In this document: positions 47,166 to 58,145 of the stretch, piece after piece | Numbering within the stretch: the stretch's first letter is position 1 | How the letters are laid out: the number at the start of each line of letters is the position of its first letter | Source of the DNA: Sporosarcina sp. | GTDB taxonomy: Bacteria; Bacillota; Bacilli; Bacillales_A; Planococcaceae | Reading direction: 5' to 3' | Assembly: GCA_029257435.1 (NCBI GenBank) | Contig: JARIBI010000249.1 | Span: 1-64,000 of the forward strand | DNA length: 64,000 bases | The notes under the pieces: generated by a model | Seen by the model: only the letters and a program-made list of their open reading frames with translations | Databases searched by the model: none | Told to the model about the DNA's origin: nothing | Position numbers and translations under genes: made by a program

Positions 47166-49615
47166 ACGCGCTTAATTTCCTGCATGATGAAAGGTTCGAT
47201 GATGTCGCCTTCTTTAACATCGTTAAAGTTCTTAATCGTGATACCGCATTCGTATCCTTTTGCGACTTCTTTTGCATCATCTTTGAAGCGTTTCAATGTA
47301 TCGAGTTCCCCTTCAAAGATAACAATGTTGTCCCGGTAAATGCGAACCCCGGAGTCTCTTGTTATTTTACCGTCAGTTACATAACTTCCGGCAATAGTAC
47401 CGATTTTAGAAACTTTGAATGTTTCACGGACTTCAACTTGACCGATAATTTTTTCTTCAAATTCAGGGTCAAGCATACCTTTCATTGCAGATTCGATTTC
47501 CTCTACAACTTTATAAATAACACGGTGCAGACGAATGTCGACGCCTTCTTCATCAGCAGCACGTTTAGCATTGACATCTGGACGTACGTTGAAACCAATG
47601 ACAATTGCATTTGATGCAGCTGCTAAGGAAATATCAGATTCGTTGATTGCTCCGGCACCTGTATGAATAATTTTAACATTGACGCCTTCTACATCAATCT
47701 TCATTAATGAAGCTGCCATTGCCTCGACAGTACCTTGAACGTCTGCCTTAACAATCAGGTTCAATTCTTTCATTTCGCCTTCTTTCATCTGATCAAACAA
47801 GTTATCCAAAGTGACACGCGTTTTTTCAGTACGCTGTTCCTGGATTGCTTCGCCAGCACGGCTTTCACCAATTTGACGAGCTGTTTTCTCATCTTTGAAG
47901 ACTACAAAACGGTCACCTGCTTGAGGCACATTGCTAAGACCTGTAATTTCTACAGGAGCAGATGGACCGGCTTCTTTAACACGGCGGCCTACGTCATTGA
48001 TCATTGCTCGTACACGGCCGAATGTGTTTCCGACAACAACAGGATCACCGACGCGAAGTGTTCCATCCTGAACGAGCAGGGATGCAACTGCACCGCGGCC
48101 ACGGTCGAGTTGAGCTTCAATAACTGTTCCTTTAGCTCGAACGCTTGGATCAGCTTTCAATTCAGCAACTTCTGCAACAAGGAGAATCATTTCAATTAAC
48201 TGGTCAATTCCTTCACCTTTAAGTGCAGAAATTTCAACAAAGATTGTATCTCCGCCCCAAGCTTCAGAAACTAAACCGTGTTCCGTTAATTCTTGCATAA
48301 CACGATCTGGATTAGCAGATGGTTTATCCATTTTGTTGACTGCAACAATAATAGGAACTTCTGCAGCTTTAGCATGGTTAATCGCTTCAACCGTTTGTGG
48401 CATAACCCCGTCATCCGCAGCAACAACAAGGATAGTCAGGTCAGTTACTTTTGCACCGCGCGCACGCATAGTTGTAAATGCTGCGTGTCCTGGTGTATCA
48501 AGGAACGTGATCTTTTTCCCATTGGAATTAATTTGGTATGCTCCGATGTGCTGAGTGATTCCGCCAGCTTCACCTTGAGTGACTTTCGTGTCTCTAATTG
48601 AATCGAGTAATGTTGTTTTACCATGGTCAACGTGTCCCATGATTGTAACGACAGGCGGTCGTTCGATAGCTTCTGTATTCGATTCAACTGCCTCATCATC
48701 TGTATCTGGATCTTCGAAATAGATTTCAAGATCTGTTACATCAATGCGAATTTCCTCTTCAACTTCTACATCATACTCTGCACAGATTAGTTCAATCGCA
48801 TCTTTATCAAGCTCTTGGTTAATGGTAGCCATTACACCAAGAAGGAATAACTTTTTAATGATTTCTGAAGGTTCCCGGCCTAGCTTGTTTGCAAGTTCCC
48901 CAACAGAGGCAGATTCGTAAAATGTGATTTTTTCCGGTAACGGTTTTTCCACTTTAGGCATTGGGTTCGCAGGACGGTGTCTGCGTCGACCTTGGTTTAT
49001 ACCCCGTGCTGGCGGACGTCCGCCACGGCGATTGCCTCCGCCGCCTTGACGGTTTTGGGAAGATGGCCCTTGATTAGGACGATTTTGTCCTCCAGTTGAC
49101 GGACTGCCCTGACCGCCGCTTGCTGGACGGCTGCTTGTTTGCCCCTGAGGACGATTAGCAGTCTGCCCTTGTGGACGGCTATTGCCGCCTTGACCTTGCG
49201 GACGATTCGTGCTTTGTCCTTGTGGACGGTTGCCCGTTTGACCCGCTGGGCGATTGCTGCCTTGGCCTTGCGGACGGTTGCCTGTTTGGCCTTGCGGGCG
49301 GTTATTGCCTTGTCCCTGTGGACGGCTGCTGCCTGTTTGACCTTGTGGACGGCTGTTACTTTGTCCCTGCGGACGGCTGCCCGTTTGGCTTTGTGGACGA
49401 CTCGTATTTTGACCTTGCGGACGAGACGCACTTTGGTTATTGGATGAAGTACTTTTTGAAGCTGAAAACTTCTTATCCAATTTTTCTGCAGAGCTTGTAT
49501 CGATCATTGACATGTGGTTCGAAACATCCACATTCATTTTACCTAGTTCCTCAATGACCTCTTTGCTTGATTTGTTAACCTTCTTCGCGTATTCATGTAC
49601 ACGTATTTTCGTCAT
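47162..49615 (-). CDS. infB: Translation initiation factor IF-2 with RPQGQ-repeat linker
   Basis: GTPase that delivers fMet-tRNA to the 30S subunit. 817 aa from ATG 49615 ([20 protein letters not shown]), preceded by GGGGG; the track start includes ylxQ overlap. Order: N-terminal IF2N domain (1-50), a low-complexity linker with 12 RPxxQ repeats (65-160) and a Gly/Arg-rich segment to about 215, second IF2N, G domain ([21 protein letters not shown]), then domains II-IV. It is about 100 aa longer than the B. subtilis protein, the difference being the linker. Confidence 0.97.
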   Translation of the reverse strand: MTKIRVHEYAKKVNKSSKEVIEELGKMNVDVSNHMSMIDTSSAEKLDKKFSASKSTSSNNQSASRPQGQNTSRPQSQTGSRPQGQSNSRPQGQTGSSRPQGQGNNRPQGQTGNRPQGQGSNRPAGQTGNRPQGQSTNRPQGQGGNSRPQGQTANRPQGQTSSRPASGGQGSPSTGGQNRPNQGPSSQNRQGGGGNRRGGRPPARGINQGRRRHRPANPMPKVEKPLPEKITFYESASVGELANKLGREPSEIIKKLFLLGVMATINQELDKDAIELICAEYDVEVEEEIRIDVTDLEIYFEDPDTDDEAVESNTEAIERPPVVTIMGHVDHGKTTLLDSIRDTKVTQGEAGGITQHIGAYQINSNGKKITFLDTPGHAAFTTMRARGAKVTDLTILVVAADDGVMPQTVEAINHAKAAEVPIIVAVNKMDKPSANPDRVMQELTEHGLVSEAWGGDTIFVEISALKGEGIDQLIEMILLVAEVAELKADPSVRAKGTVIEAQLDRGRGAVASLLVQDGTLRVGDPVVVGNTFGRVRAMINDVGRRVKEAGPSAPVEITGLSNVPQAGDRFVVFKDEKTARQIGESRAGEAIQEQRTEKTRVTLDNLFDQMKEGEMKELNLIVKADVQGTVEAMAASLMKIDVEGVNVKIIHTGAGAINESDISLAAASNAIVIGFNVRPDVNAKRAADEEGVDIRLHRVIYKVVEEIESAMKGMLDPEFEEKIIGQVEVRETFKVSKIGTIAGSYVTDGKITRDSGVRIYRDNIVIFEGELDTLKRFKDDAKEVAKGYECGITIKNFNDVKEGDIIEPFIMQEIKRV
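49136..49423 (-). repeat. 12-copy RPQGQ repeat in the infB linker
   Basis: Residues 65-160 of IF-2: RPQGQ (variants RPQSQ and RPAGQ) recurs every 8 or 9 residues with Ser/Thr/Asn/Gly between. At DNA level it is a degenerate 24-27-bp tandem repeat. The same DNA creates spurious antisense and +frame ORFs in the track. Confidence 0.9.
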
Positions 49616-49628
49616 TAGCCCACCCCCG

Positions 49629-49943
49629 TTATAATTCGTTGAGGAGCGAGGACAGCTTTTTAGCAAAACCGCTGTCCGTTACCGCGAGGACGACCCGCGA
49701 CTCTTTTCCGATTGCATGCCCGAGTGCTTCGCGGCTCCCAAAAACATGCTTCTCAACGTTGTAACTATTACATTTATCCGACATTTTCTTATTCGTATTG
49801 TCAGATGCGTCTTCTGATAGTATAACAAGTTTTGCTTTCTGTGCTCGAACTTCAGAGACTACAAGCTCTTCGCCGGTTGTCAGCATTCTTGCTCGAGCTG
49901 CTAAACCTAGTAATTGAAAAATCTTAGTTTCTGTAGAAATCAT
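49629..49943 (-). CDS. ylxQ: L7Ae-family ribosomal protein YlxQ
   Basis: Protein of 104 aa of the L7Ae/L30e/S12e/Gadd45 family ([37 protein letters not shown]), which bind kink-turn RNA. It lies between ylxR and infB in the nusA operon and overlaps ylxR by 4 nt. The exact cellular RNA target is not established. Confidence 0.93.
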   Translation of the reverse strand: MISTETKIFQLLGLAARARMLTTGEELVVSEVRAQKAKLVILSEDASDNTNKKMSDKCNSYNVEKHVFGSREALGHAIGKESRVVLAVTDSGFAKKLSSLLNEL

Positions 49944-50221
49944 TTAATTGCCTCTCTCCGAATCGCATGTAATAAATCTGCATACACTTGTTCCGGAACA
50001 GCGCTACCCAATTGACTCTCGATTGCACGCGTCGATTGCGCTTTTTCTACGGCTGCTTCAGATTTTGATACATACGTTCCGCGTCCAGATTTTTTACCTG
50101 TCAAATCGACGGATATTTCTCCTTCTTTTGTGCGGACAATCCGGATCATGTCTTTTTTAGGAAACATTTGGCCGGTAGCTGCACACTTGCGCAACGGCAC
50201 TTTTCGATTATTGACTGCCAT
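49940..50221 (-). CDS. ylxR: RNase P modulator RnpM (YlxR)
   Basis: Small basic protein of 93 aa with the YlxR fold; the signature KVPLRKCAATGQMFPKKDM and KKSGRGTYVSKS are present. In B. subtilis it binds the RNase P RNA and modulates its activity. Co-transcribed between nusA and ylxQ. Confidence 0.94.
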   Translation of the reverse strand: MAVNNRKVPLRKCAATGQMFPKKDMIRIVRTKEGEISVDLTGKKSGRGTYVSKSEAAVEKAQSTRAIESQLGSAVPEQVYADLLHAIRREAIK

Positions 50222-50245
50222 GCGTATGCACCCTCTCGTTACTTC

Positions 50246-51454
50246 TTATTGATGTTCGTCTTGATACAAGTCGATCGAATCTGTCTCGACTTCTTCTGTC
50301 CCTTCAGTCGAATCAAGCCCAGTTTCTTCATCAGAATACATATCTACTTCTGCAGATTCATCAACGTCTGCTGCATCAGCTTGGAATTCCTCTTCAAATC
50401 GAGGATAGATTCCTAGTTCACGCGCATCTGTTTCACTTTTAATGTCAATTTTCCAGCCAGTTAACTTGGCAGCTAAGCGTGCGTTTTGGCCACGCTTACC
50501 GATTGCCAGTGATAATTGATAATCCGGAACTACTACCGTTGTCGAACGATCTTCTTCTTTAACTTGAACATCCAATACTTTAGAAGGGCTTAGTGCGTTT
50601 GCAACGAAGATAACTGGATCTTCTGACCATTCTACAATATCGACTTTCTCACCATTAAGTTCATTTGAAATCGATTGAACGCGTGCTCCGCGCGCGCCCA
50701 CACAAGAACCTACTGGATCCACTTCTTCGTTCGTTGTAAAGACGGAGATTTTTGAACGATCGCCCGCTTCTCTTGCGATCGATTTAATTTCTACAATTCC
50801 TTCAAAGATTTCAGGAACTTCCATTTCAAACAGACGGCGCAAAAGTCCGGGATGTGTTCGAGAGACAAACACTTGTGGTCCGCGTGAAGTGCGTTCCACT
50901 TTAGTGATGTACACTTTGATTCGTTCATGCGGGTTGTATGTTTCAGAAGCGATTTGCTCGGTCATAGGAAGTACAGCTTCCACTTTCCCTAACCCTACAT
51001 ACAAGTTGCGCGCATCAAAGCGCTCTACAATTCCATTGACGATATCGTCTTCACGGTCGATATATTCTTCATAGATAAGACCGCGTTCAGCTTCACGGAC
51101 ACGTTGGGTAACGACTTGCTTCGCTGTTTGAGCAGCAATTCGTCCAAAGTCGCGAGGTGTAACTTCTTGCTCCACAATGTCGCCAACTTCATACGCTGGG
51201 TTTATAAGCAACGCATCTTCAAGCGTAATTTGCAGACGGTCATCTTCCACTTCTTCTGCTACGACATCTTTACGTGAAAACACTTTAATAGTTCCTACTC
51301 CTAAGTTCAAATCCACGCGCACGTTTTGAGCTTGATTGAAGTTTCGTTTGTACGCAGTTACGAGTGCCGCTTCAATCGCGTCCACTAGTACCTCTCTAGA
51401 TATGCCTTTTTGCTTTTCTAATGCTGTTAATGCATCGAGAAGATCGCTACTCAT
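50246..51454 (-). CDS. nusA: Transcription termination/antitermination factor NusA
   Basis: RNA polymerase-associated factor controlling pausing and termination, 402 aa. I use ATG 51454 ([18 protein letters not shown]), with AGGAG 8 nt upstream, instead of the GTG three codons earlier that overlaps it. N-terminal polymerase-binding domain, S1 domain (about 130-200), and two KH domains ([22 protein letters not shown]). The acidic C-terminal tail (about 345-400) is Glu/Asp-rich. Confidence 0.96.
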   Translation of the reverse strand: MSSDLLDALTALEKQKGISREVLVDAIEAALVTAYKRNFNQAQNVRVDLNLGVGTIKVFSRKDVVAEEVEDDRLQITLEDALLINPAYEVGDIVEQEVTPRDFGRIAAQTAKQVVTQRVREAERGLIYEEYIDREDDIVNGIVERFDARNLYVGLGKVEAVLPMTEQIASETYNPHERIKVYITKVERTSRGPQVFVSRTHPGLLRRLFEMEVPEIFEGIVEIKSIAREAGDRSKISVFTTNEEVDPVGSCVGARGARVQSISNELNGEKVDIVEWSEDPVIFVANALSPSKVLDVQVKEEDRSTTVVVPDYQLSLAIGKRGQNARLAAKLTGWKIDIKSETDARELGIYPRFEEEFQADAADVDESAEVDMYSDEETGLDSTEGTEEVETDSIDLYQDEHQ

Positions 51455-51477
51455 GTTCATCACTCCTGATTATTCAA

Positions 51478-51954
51478 TTATGCAGAAAAGTCGATTGCAT
51501 ATCTTGCAACAGCAATCTTTTGCTTATCGATTCTGACTGTCAATGTACGTGTTTTAATGCGAATTTGAAGTTCAATAGCATCTGGTTCATTGACTAAAAG
51601 GTGCCCTTCGAATTCTTTCATATCTTTAACTGGCTCATAAGTTTTCACGTAAATATACTGGCCAACCGCTTTTTCGTAATCCTGCTCTTTTTTAAGCGGA
51701 CGCTCTGCCCCTGGAGATGAAACTTCCAAGAAGTAGTTTTGTGGAATCGGATCTGTACGGTCCAGTTCTTCACTTAGACGTTCACTTACTTGTGCACATT
51801 GAAGTATGTCGATATTCCCTTCCTGCGTATCAATGTAGACGCGCAAAAACCAATCTCTTCCTTCTTTCAAAAACTCAATGTCGACTAGTTCAAGCGATAA
51901 CTCATTGACAATCGGGAGTGCTAACATTTCTACTTCTTCTGTAATTTTACTCAT
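51478..51954 (-). CDS. rimP: Ribosome maturation factor RimP
   Basis: 30S assembly factor of 158 aa from ATG 51954 (MSKITEEVEMLALPIVNELSLELVD), preceded by AAGGGAGGGG; the track's 17 extra residues are leader. Conserved EVSSPGAERPLK and the C-terminal beta-barrel are present. It starts the rimP-nusA-ylxR-ylxQ-infB-ylxP-rbfA operon. A strong promoter and a terminator-like hairpin lie in its leader. Confidence 0.96.
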   Translation of the reverse strand: MSKITEEVEMLALPIVNELSLELVDIEFLKEGRDWFLRVYIDTQEGNIDILQCAQVSERLSEELDRTDPIPQNYFLEVSSPGAERPLKKEQDYEKAVGQYIYVKTYEPVKDMKEFEGHLLVNEPDAIELQIRIKTRTLTVRIDKQKIAVARYAIDFSA

Positions 51955-52007
51955 CTTACCCCTCCCTTGCAGGTTGTAATTTGCTTGCATAATAATGGCA
52001 GACAACA

Positions 52008-52035
52008 GAAAAGAGCGGGGAATCCCACTCTTTTC
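52008..52035 (-). terminator. Terminator-like hairpin in the rimP leader / behind polC
   Basis: On the minus strand GAAAAGAGTGGG, short loop, CCCGCTCTTTTC. It lies downstream of the rimP promoter and 54 nt before the rimP start, so it either ends the polC transcript or attenuates the nusA operon. Confidence 0.7.
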
Positions 52036-52063
52036 GCGTAAGACTATAGCAAAAGTTGTTTCA

Positions 52064-52092
52064 ATTATACCATATGTTCAACCCCTGCGCAA
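52064..52092 (-). promoter_or_regulatory. Sigma-A promoter of the rimP-nusA-infB operon
   Basis: On the minus strand TTGCGC, 17-bp spacer ending TGG (extended -10), TATAAT, in the polC-rimP gap. Confidence 0.82.
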
Positions 52093-52128
52093 ATTATCCA
52101 AATGCGCGGTGTCGTATTACTTCTTTAC

Positions 52129-55100
52129 TTAGAACAATGACAGCTGATTCATTTCCGGCAATCCCTCAAGGCAGCCGAGCGAATCCATGTATTCTGTAAT
52201 TGTTTTGGATACACGCCCACGGCGCTGAAGATCTTCCTTAGATAGGAATTCTCCGTCATCTCTAACTTCTACGATTGTTCTCGCAACGTTTGTACCTAGT
52301 GATGGAATGGCATTAAATGGCGGAATCAGTGTATTACCCTCGATGATGAATTCAGTAGCGGATGATTTATATAAATCAGGTTTAGCAAATGTAAACCCTC
52401 GTTCACACATCTCTAAAGCGATTTCAAGGACCGTAACTAGACTTTTTTCTTTCGGCGAAGCGTCTAAGCCTTTGTCATAGATTTCTTTCACTTTCACTCT
52501 AATAGACGCTGGACCTTTAATCATCGTCGCCAAATCGTAATCTGTTGCACGCACTGTAAAATACGTTGCGTAATACATAATCGGATGATGCACTTTGAAA
52601 TAAGCAATCCGGAGTGCCATGAGAACATAAGCAGCGGCGTGTGCTTTCGGGAACATGTACTTAATTTTTTTACAGGAAGCAATGTACCATGCCGGGACTT
52701 TGTTTTTCTTCATTTCCTCTTCAAATTCAGGTGTCAGTCCCTTACCTTTACGCACCGACTCCATTATTTTAAATGCAATGGCTGGTTCCAGGCCTTGATA
52801 GATTAAATACACCATAATATCGTCGCGACAGCCGATTACTTCTGCCAGTACACACGTTTTATTCTGAATCAATTCCTGTGCATTGCCGAGCCATACATCC
52901 GTTCCGTGAGACAATCCCGAAATTTGTATGAGCTCTGAAAATGTGGAAGGCTTTGTCTCTTCAAGCATCTGGCGAACGAATCGGGTACCGAACTCAGGTA
53001 CTCCGAGCGTTCCGGTTTTACAGTTAATTTGCTCTTCCGTTACACCAAGCGATTCTGTCCCGCTGAACAGTGCCATAACACCAGGATCGTCAGGCGGAAT
53101 CGTTTTAGGATCCATTCCTGACAAGTCTTCCAGCATTTTAATCATCGTCGGATCATCATGACCTAAAATATCGAGCTTGAGCAAGTTGTTATCAATGGAG
53201 TGGAAGTCAAAGTGAGTCGTCTTCCAGCTCGAACCGACGTCATCTGCCGGAAATTGAATCGGCGTAAAGTCATAGATCTCCATATTATCCGGTACTACAA
53301 TGATACCGCCCGGATGCTGTCCCGTGTTTCGTTTAACGCCTGTACACCCTTGAACGAGCCGATCGATTTCGGCACCCCGCAAATTGATGCCGTTATCGTT
53401 CATATACCCACGAACATATCCGTAAGCTGTTTTCTCAGCAACAGTTCCAATAGTTCCTGCTCTGTACACATAATCTTCACCGAAAAGTTCCTTCGTATAG
53501 TTGTGGGCATTTGCCTGATACTCACCACTGAAGTTCAAGTCGATATCCGGTACCTTATCACCGTTAAATCCAAGGAACGTTTCAAATGGGATGTCATGAC
53601 CGTCTTTTGTATACGGGATGTCGCAAGCCGGGCAATTTTTGTTTGGTAAGTCGAAACCTGAGCCGACTGAACCATCCGAGAAGAATTCAGACTGCTTGCA
53701 TGTTGGACAAACATAATGCGGCGGCATTGGATTCACTTCCGTAATTTCCATCATCGTCGCGACAAGAGAAGAACCAACCGAACCACGAGAACCAACCAAA
53801 TAACCATCATCCAATGACTTTTTGACCAACTTATGTGAAATCAAATAAATAACCGCAAACCCGTTTCCGATAATCGACTTCAATTCCTTATCAATACGGG
53901 CTTCAATTATATCCGGTAATGTCTCCCCATAGATGTCATGGGCCATCGTATACGTCAGCTGGCGTACTTCTTCGTCAGCCCCTTCAATTTCTGGAGGATA
54001 AAGATCATCTTTGATCGGCTTAACGTCTCCGACCCGATCGACAATACCCTGTGGATTATCTATGACAATCTGCTCTGCTGTCTCAGGTCCTAAGAACGCA
54101 AACTCTTCCAGCATTTCATCCGTTGTCCTGAAATGGACAGCTGGCAATTCGTGACGGTTCATCGGATTCGCACCACCTTGAGAACGGACAAGTACTTGAC
54201 GATACGCAGCGTCCGTTTCCTCAATGTAATGTACGTTTCCTGTTGCCACTACTGGGAGGCCTGTCTTTTTCCCCAATTTAATCATTTTACGCATGATATC
54301 TTCCAGGTTCCATTCATCACGAATGAGATCCAGTTCAATCAAATGATTATAAACCGGCTTAGGATGGAGCTCCAAGTAATCATAAAACCCGGCAACTTCC
54401 TCTGCTTCTTCAATCGACTTTTGCATAAGTGCTTCAAACACTTCGCCTTTGTCACAGCCAGAGCCGACGAGCAGCCCTTTTCTGTATTTCACGAGCAGCG
54501 ACCGCGGAATCCTCGGCACTCGATAGAAATAATCCATGTGAGAGAACGAAACTAGTTTAAATAAATTCTTCAGACCTTCATCACTGGTAGCAATCAGCGT
54601 GCAATGGTTAGGTCGTGAACGCTTGTACGCATCCCCTTCACCGACGTTTTTGTTAAAGTCATCTAACCAGGCAATCCCTTTTTCAGAGGCATCTTTCATC
54701 AATCTAACAAATAGATGCGCAGTCGCTTCCGTATCGTAAATGGCACGGTGATGCTGAGTCAAATCGATGTCGAACTTTTTAGCTAATGTATTCAGACGAT
54801 GATTTCTGAGATCCGGGTACAGCAAACGCGCCAATTCTAATGTATCGATTGTTGGATAATCTGCGGTTTCAATTCCTGCCTTTTTGCAGGATTCATAAAA
54901 GAAGCCCATATCAAACGAAGCATTGTGCGCGACTAAAATGGAGTCACCTATGAACTCTATGAAATCGACCATCACTTCAGAAACTTCAGGTGCATCTTTC
55001 ACCATATCATCTGTAATCCCTGTCAATTCGGTTGTGGTAGAAGACAAAGGATGATGAGGATTTGAAAAACGTTCAAATGTATCTATGATTTCCCCGTTTT

Positions 55101-56442
55101 TAACACGGACTGCAGCAAGTTCAATTACGGTATCGTACACAGCGGATAACCCTGTTGTCTCAACGTCAAAGACAACAAATGTATCTTCTTCGAGTAACCG
55201 ATGCTGTTCGTTATAAACGATTGGAACACCATCATCCACAAGGTTCGCTTCTAAACCAAACAACACTTTAATGCCATGCTTCTTCCCTGCATTATAGGCA
55301 TCCGGAAAAGCCTGCACGTTTGCATGATCTGTAATCGCAATAGCAGGATGACCCCATTTTGCTGCCTGTGCAACAAGTGCACCCGCAGAAGAGACCCCGT
55401 CCATTTGACTTAGCTTTGTATGTGTATGTAATTCAACACGTTTACGCCCTTCGGGTGCTGTGTCTTTTTTGACAACTGGTGCAACTTCCATAATATCTTG
55501 TGCCATCATGATTAAGTCACGAACGAATGTATCATTTTGAATACTTCCGCGGGCTCTTACCCATTTACCTTTCGTGAGTGCTTTCATGAGGTCTGCATCT
55601 TCATTATCACGTGAGAACATCTTCACAAGGATAGAGTCGGTATAATCCGTCACTTTTAAGGTTAATAATGATCGACCGCTTCTTAGCTCTCTCACTTCGG
55701 CATCGAAAACAAAGCCTTCGATTGTCACACGGCGCTCTTCATCTTGGATCTGCCGGATTTCCAACAACGGTTCATCACCGCGAATTGGTGTTCCGAAAGA
55801 AATAGGACCTGTAGGCGCACCACCTCCATCTTTCTTAGTCGTTTCACGCTGCTGCATTGCTTCCAATGCTTTTTGAGCATAAGCGACTTCCTCTGCCTTC
55901 CGTTCTTCGAAAAATGCAGCGCGGGCTTGTTCCTCTTCCACTGGTGCCTCTGAAATTGTGAACTCCGGATAGATCCGTGGGAAGCCAAAGGACTCATATG
56001 CATTTGAAATGAGATGACCATACTTATTTTTCAACGTTTGCTGTTGGACATCATTCAGACAGCAAACTGTAATTTTCTCTCCAGCAATCGTTGGTTTTTG
56101 TGATGTCAATGCTTCACGAATCGGCGGCGAAACTTCACCCAGCTCATCCATGATTGCAGGCCAGTAGGAAAGAATAGTTTCCGCCTCATGCACTTCCGTC
56201 TTTGTACTGATTTTTAAACGAATCGCAGCGATATTGGCAAAAGTCTGTTCCACACGTTTACGGAATAGTTGGAACACATCAAACGGTAACGGCTTTTGCA
56301 AGGTTGCTGTAAATTGCCAAACCCTCGACTTTTTAAAGATATCCACCCGCTCTAATTCAGCGTCCTGAAAATGAATAACAAACGCGTCTTCCGTTAATTC
56401 GATTTGCTGGAGCAGCATTGACATCTTTCTTTTAGCATCCAT
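52129..56442 (-). CDS. polC: DNA polymerase III alpha subunit, PolC type
   Basis: Replicative polymerase of low-GC Gram-positives, 1437 aa, the usual length. Order: N-terminal domain, OB fold (about 235-320), PHP domain, inserted 3'-5' exonuclease ([41 protein letters not shown]), a zinc finger region ([23 protein letters not shown]) and the polymerase palm with [20 protein letters not shown] precedes the ATG. It lies between the ProRS-like gene and rimP as in B. subtilis. Confidence 0.98.
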   Translation of the reverse strand: MDAKRKMSMLLQQIELTEDAFVIHFQDAELERVDIFKKSRVWQFTATLQKPLPFDVFQLFRKRVEQTFANIAAIRLKISTKTEVHEAETILSYWPAIMDELGEVSPPIREALTSQKPTIAGEKITVCCLNDVQQQTLKNKYGHLISNAYESFGFPRIYPEFTISEAPVEEEQARAAFFEERKAEEVAYAQKALEAMQQRETTKKDGGGAPTGPISFGTPIRGDEPLLEIRQIQDEERRVTIEGFVFDAEVRELRSGRSLLTLKVTDYTDSILVKMFSRDNEDADLMKALTKGKWVRARGSIQNDTFVRDLIMMAQDIMEVAPVVKKDTAPEGRKRVELHTHTKLSQMDGVSSAGALVAQAAKWGHPAIAITDHANVQAFPDAYNAGKKHGIKVLFGLEANLVDDGVPIVYNEQHRLLEEDTFVVFDVETTGLSAVYDTVIELAAVRVKNGEIIDTFERFSNPHHPLSSTTTELTGITDDMVKDAPEVSEVMVDFIEFIGDSILVAHNASFDMGFFYESCKKAGIETADYPTIDTLELARLLYPDLRNHRLNTLAKKFDIDLTQHHRAIYDTEATAHLFVRLMKDASEKGIAWLDDFNKNVGEGDAYKRSRPNHCTLIATSDEGLKNLFKLVSFSHMDYFYRVPRIPRSLLVKYRKGLLVGSGCDKGEVFEALMQKSIEEAEEVAGFYDYLELHPKPVYNHLIELDLIRDEWNLEDIMRKMIKLGKKTGLPVVATGNVHYIEETDAAYRQVLVRSQGGANPMNRHELPAVHFRTTDEMLEEFAFLGPETAEQIVIDNPQGIVDRVGDVKPIKDDLYPPEIEGADEEVRQLTYTMAHDIYGETLPDIIEARIDKELKSIIGNGFAVIYLISHKLVKKSLDDGYLVGSRGSVGSSLVATMMEITEVNPMPPHYVCPTCKQSEFFSDGSVGSGFDLPNKNCPACDIPYTKDGHDIPFETFLGFNGDKVPDIDLNFSGEYQANAHNYTKELFGEDYVYRAGTIGTVAEKTAYGYVRGYMNDNGINLRGAEIDRLVQGCTGVKRNTGQHPGGIIVVPDNMEIYDFTPIQFPADDVGSSWKTTHFDFHSIDNNLLKLDILGHDDPTMIKMLEDLSGMDPKTIPPDDPGVMALFSGTESLGVTEEQINCKTGTLGVPEFGTRFVRQMLEETKPSTFSELIQISGLSHGTDVWLGNAQELIQNKTCVLAEVIGCRDDIMVYLIYQGLEPAIAFKIMESVRKGKGLTPEFEEEMKKNKVPAWYIASCKKIKYMFPKAHAAAYVLMALRIAYFKVHHPIMYYATYFTVRATDYDLATMIKGPASIRVKVKEIYDKGLDASPKEKSLVTVLEIALEMCERGFTFAKPDLYKSSATEFIIEGNTLIPPFNAIPSLGTNVARTIVEVRDDGEFLSKEDLQRRGRVSKTITEYMDSLGCLEGLPEMNQLSLF

Positions 56443-56461
56443 ATATTTCTCCTTTCCGTAA

Positions 56462-56493
56462 AAAGAAGGGAAGGACCGCGAGTCGGCCTTCCC
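56462..56493 (-). terminator. Terminator behind the ProRS-like gene
   Basis: On the minus strand GGGAAGGCCG, loop, CGGTCCTTCCC then TTCTTTTTA. It separates this gene from polC. Confidence 0.82.
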
Positions 56494-56499
56494 ATGTCT

Positions 56500-58101
56500 T
56501 TACTCTGTTCTGAAAAACTCTTGAAGTTTTTCTGTCACTTCTTCTTTTCGCATGCTAACCGGCTCACCCATCATTCGGTACGTCACTTGGACCATTCCAG
56601 CTTCCGCGTCATCACCAACTACTATTTTTACCGGGACACCTAACTGGTTGGAAGTTTTACGTTTACTATCAGGGCTTACATTTCGATCATCAAACAGCAC
56701 ACGATATCGGTATCCATTCATGACAGAGTGAATCTCTTCTGCTAACTGCTGCTGACTTTCATTTTGAATATCCTCAATCAATAAATGTATATCATATGGA
56801 GCAAGTTGAATTGGCCATTTCAATCCCAGTGAGTCACTAAAGTGTTCAGCCGTCACTGCAAACAAACGGGTCAAATCTATATAATAATATCCCGTTAAAA
56901 TTTCAAGGGATTCCTTGTTTGCGACGTTAATCGTACTGAATACAGGTTCTGGTTCAATAATCCGTGCGAATGTGACTCCTTGACGAAATGTTAACGTACC
57001 ATTTCCATCAGGTGATGGCTCTCCTTCTTTCACAAGACGGATATCTACGTAATGGTCAACTGTAAAATCACGTTCCGGATTAACATTCAGCAGGAATGTA
57101 TCCTTTTCATTTGCGCCGCAAATCCCATTCACAATAGCAGAGACACCGTAGTCAGCATAAACCGGTAAACCGAATGGTAATTGGACAGGTCCAATCGTGT
57201 TCAGTTCAACACCTAACTCTTTCTTTACCTCACTCGGGGTCAATAAACTGATTATTGAACCCCCAAAAGCTTTAGCTAACTTCATTTCATTCATCTCATG
57301 ATCTCCACGAAGAAGAATGAGTGCAGGTTTCGAATCAATGTCATACAAAAATGCTTGAACTGTTTGAGAGCAGTCTAATCCAAGTGATTCAGCCAGCGGG
57401 GCAATTTCTTTGCCATGTCCACTTATCTTTTCAGCCTTTTTAAGCTTTTTGGATTCGATAGGTTCTTCTTGGAAAGCTTCCGCAAGCACAGCTTTTGACG
57501 TATACGATGAATCAGTACTTTGTGCAAAAAATTCTTTTCCACATTCGGAAAATGCAATAAATTCGTATTCAGTTCCCCCATTAGCGTTTTGTGATTCAAT
57601 TACGCGATAAGGGAGTCCGATTCTATTTGCAATAGTTGAAAAGACCGAAAATAACGTTTCTCCATTCTCTTTTGCTTCAACTGTATCAGTATGAAAAGAA
57701 TAGCCACTCACTAATGAATATTCTTTTGCATACAGAAGATTGGATTCCTGGATAGAATGCAGGGTTTTTCTGACATTCTGTTTGATGTGAAATACAGATA
57801 TCGGCAGCTGCTCGGAGCTAATAATTTCTTTTGCAATGAACGACAGCAAAATCATTTCATCTGATTTTCCTGTCGCATGTTCAAATTGTTCATATGGAAG
57901 ATCCACTTCAAGGACACGCGCTGACTCCATCTCCTCACGGATCACACGCTTTATATTTTCTAAAACTTTTCCGGCTAACGGAAAATACGCATACATGCCT
58001 TCAGATGTTTCTTGAACATAACCAGATTGAGTGAGAAGCTGATCTGCCAGACAGTTGTTTGAAGTTTCAGCAGCAGGTATGAATACACCTGATTGTTTCA
58101 T
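56500..58101 (-). CDS. Prolyl-tRNA synthetase-like protein at the proS locus, catalytic motifs eroded
   Basis: Intact 533-codon ORF exactly where proS lies in B. subtilis (between rseP and polC). N-terminus (IPAAETSN ... YAYFPLAGKVLENIKRVIREEME) and the editing-domain and anticodon-binding regions (GDHEMNE, GEPSPDGNGTLTF, LAPYDIHLL, VLFDDR) follow bacterial ProRS, usually about 564 aa. But the LGATHEE segment is missing through a deletion near residue 80, the motif 2 arginines (RPRFG, RGREF) are replaced by HSIQESNLLYAKEY, and motif 3 (GCYGIGVSR) reads GYYYIDLTR. The editing-domain lysine region is also altered. It is probably not an active synthetase, and a second ProRS must then exist elsewhere. 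No frameshift or stop is present, so it seems maintained. Confidence 0.85.
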   Translation of the reverse strand: MKQSGVFIPAAETSNNCLADQLLTQSGYVQETSEGMYAYFPLAGKVLENIKRVIREEMESARVLEVDLPYEQFEHATGKSDEMILLSFIAKEIISSEQLPISVFHIKQNVRKTLHSIQESNLLYAKEYSLVSGYSFHTDTVEAKENGETLFSVFSTIANRIGLPYRVIESQNANGGTEYEFIAFSECGKEFFAQSTDSSYTSKAVLAEAFQEEPIESKKLKKAEKISGHGKEIAPLAESLGLDCSQTVQAFLYDIDSKPALILLRGDHEMNEMKLAKAFGGSIISLLTPSEVKKELGVELNTIGPVQLPFGLPVYADYGVSAIVNGICGANEKDTFLLNVNPERDFTVDHYVDIRLVKEGEPSPDGNGTLTFRQGVTFARIIEPEPVFSTINVANKESLEILTGYYYIDLTRLFAVTAEHFSDSLGLKWPIQLAPYDIHLLIEDIQNESQQQLAEEIHSVMNGYRYRVLFDDRNVSPDSKRKTSNQLGVPVKIVVGDDAEAGMVQVTYRMMGEPVSMRKEEVTEKLQEFFRTE

Positions 58102-58145
58102 CGTGCGTCGCCTCCATTACCCTCTGATCAATACGATCATCATTT

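Noticed and set aside
47735-48199. 154-aa plus-strand ORF
   Set aside because: Antisense to infB; no supporting signals.
48997-49431. 144-aa ORF with Arg/Val/Ala-rich repeats (and plus-strand ORFs at 49139-49557)
   Set aside because: These are other-frame readings of the RPQGQ repeat of infB; they have no ribosome-binding site and no family match.
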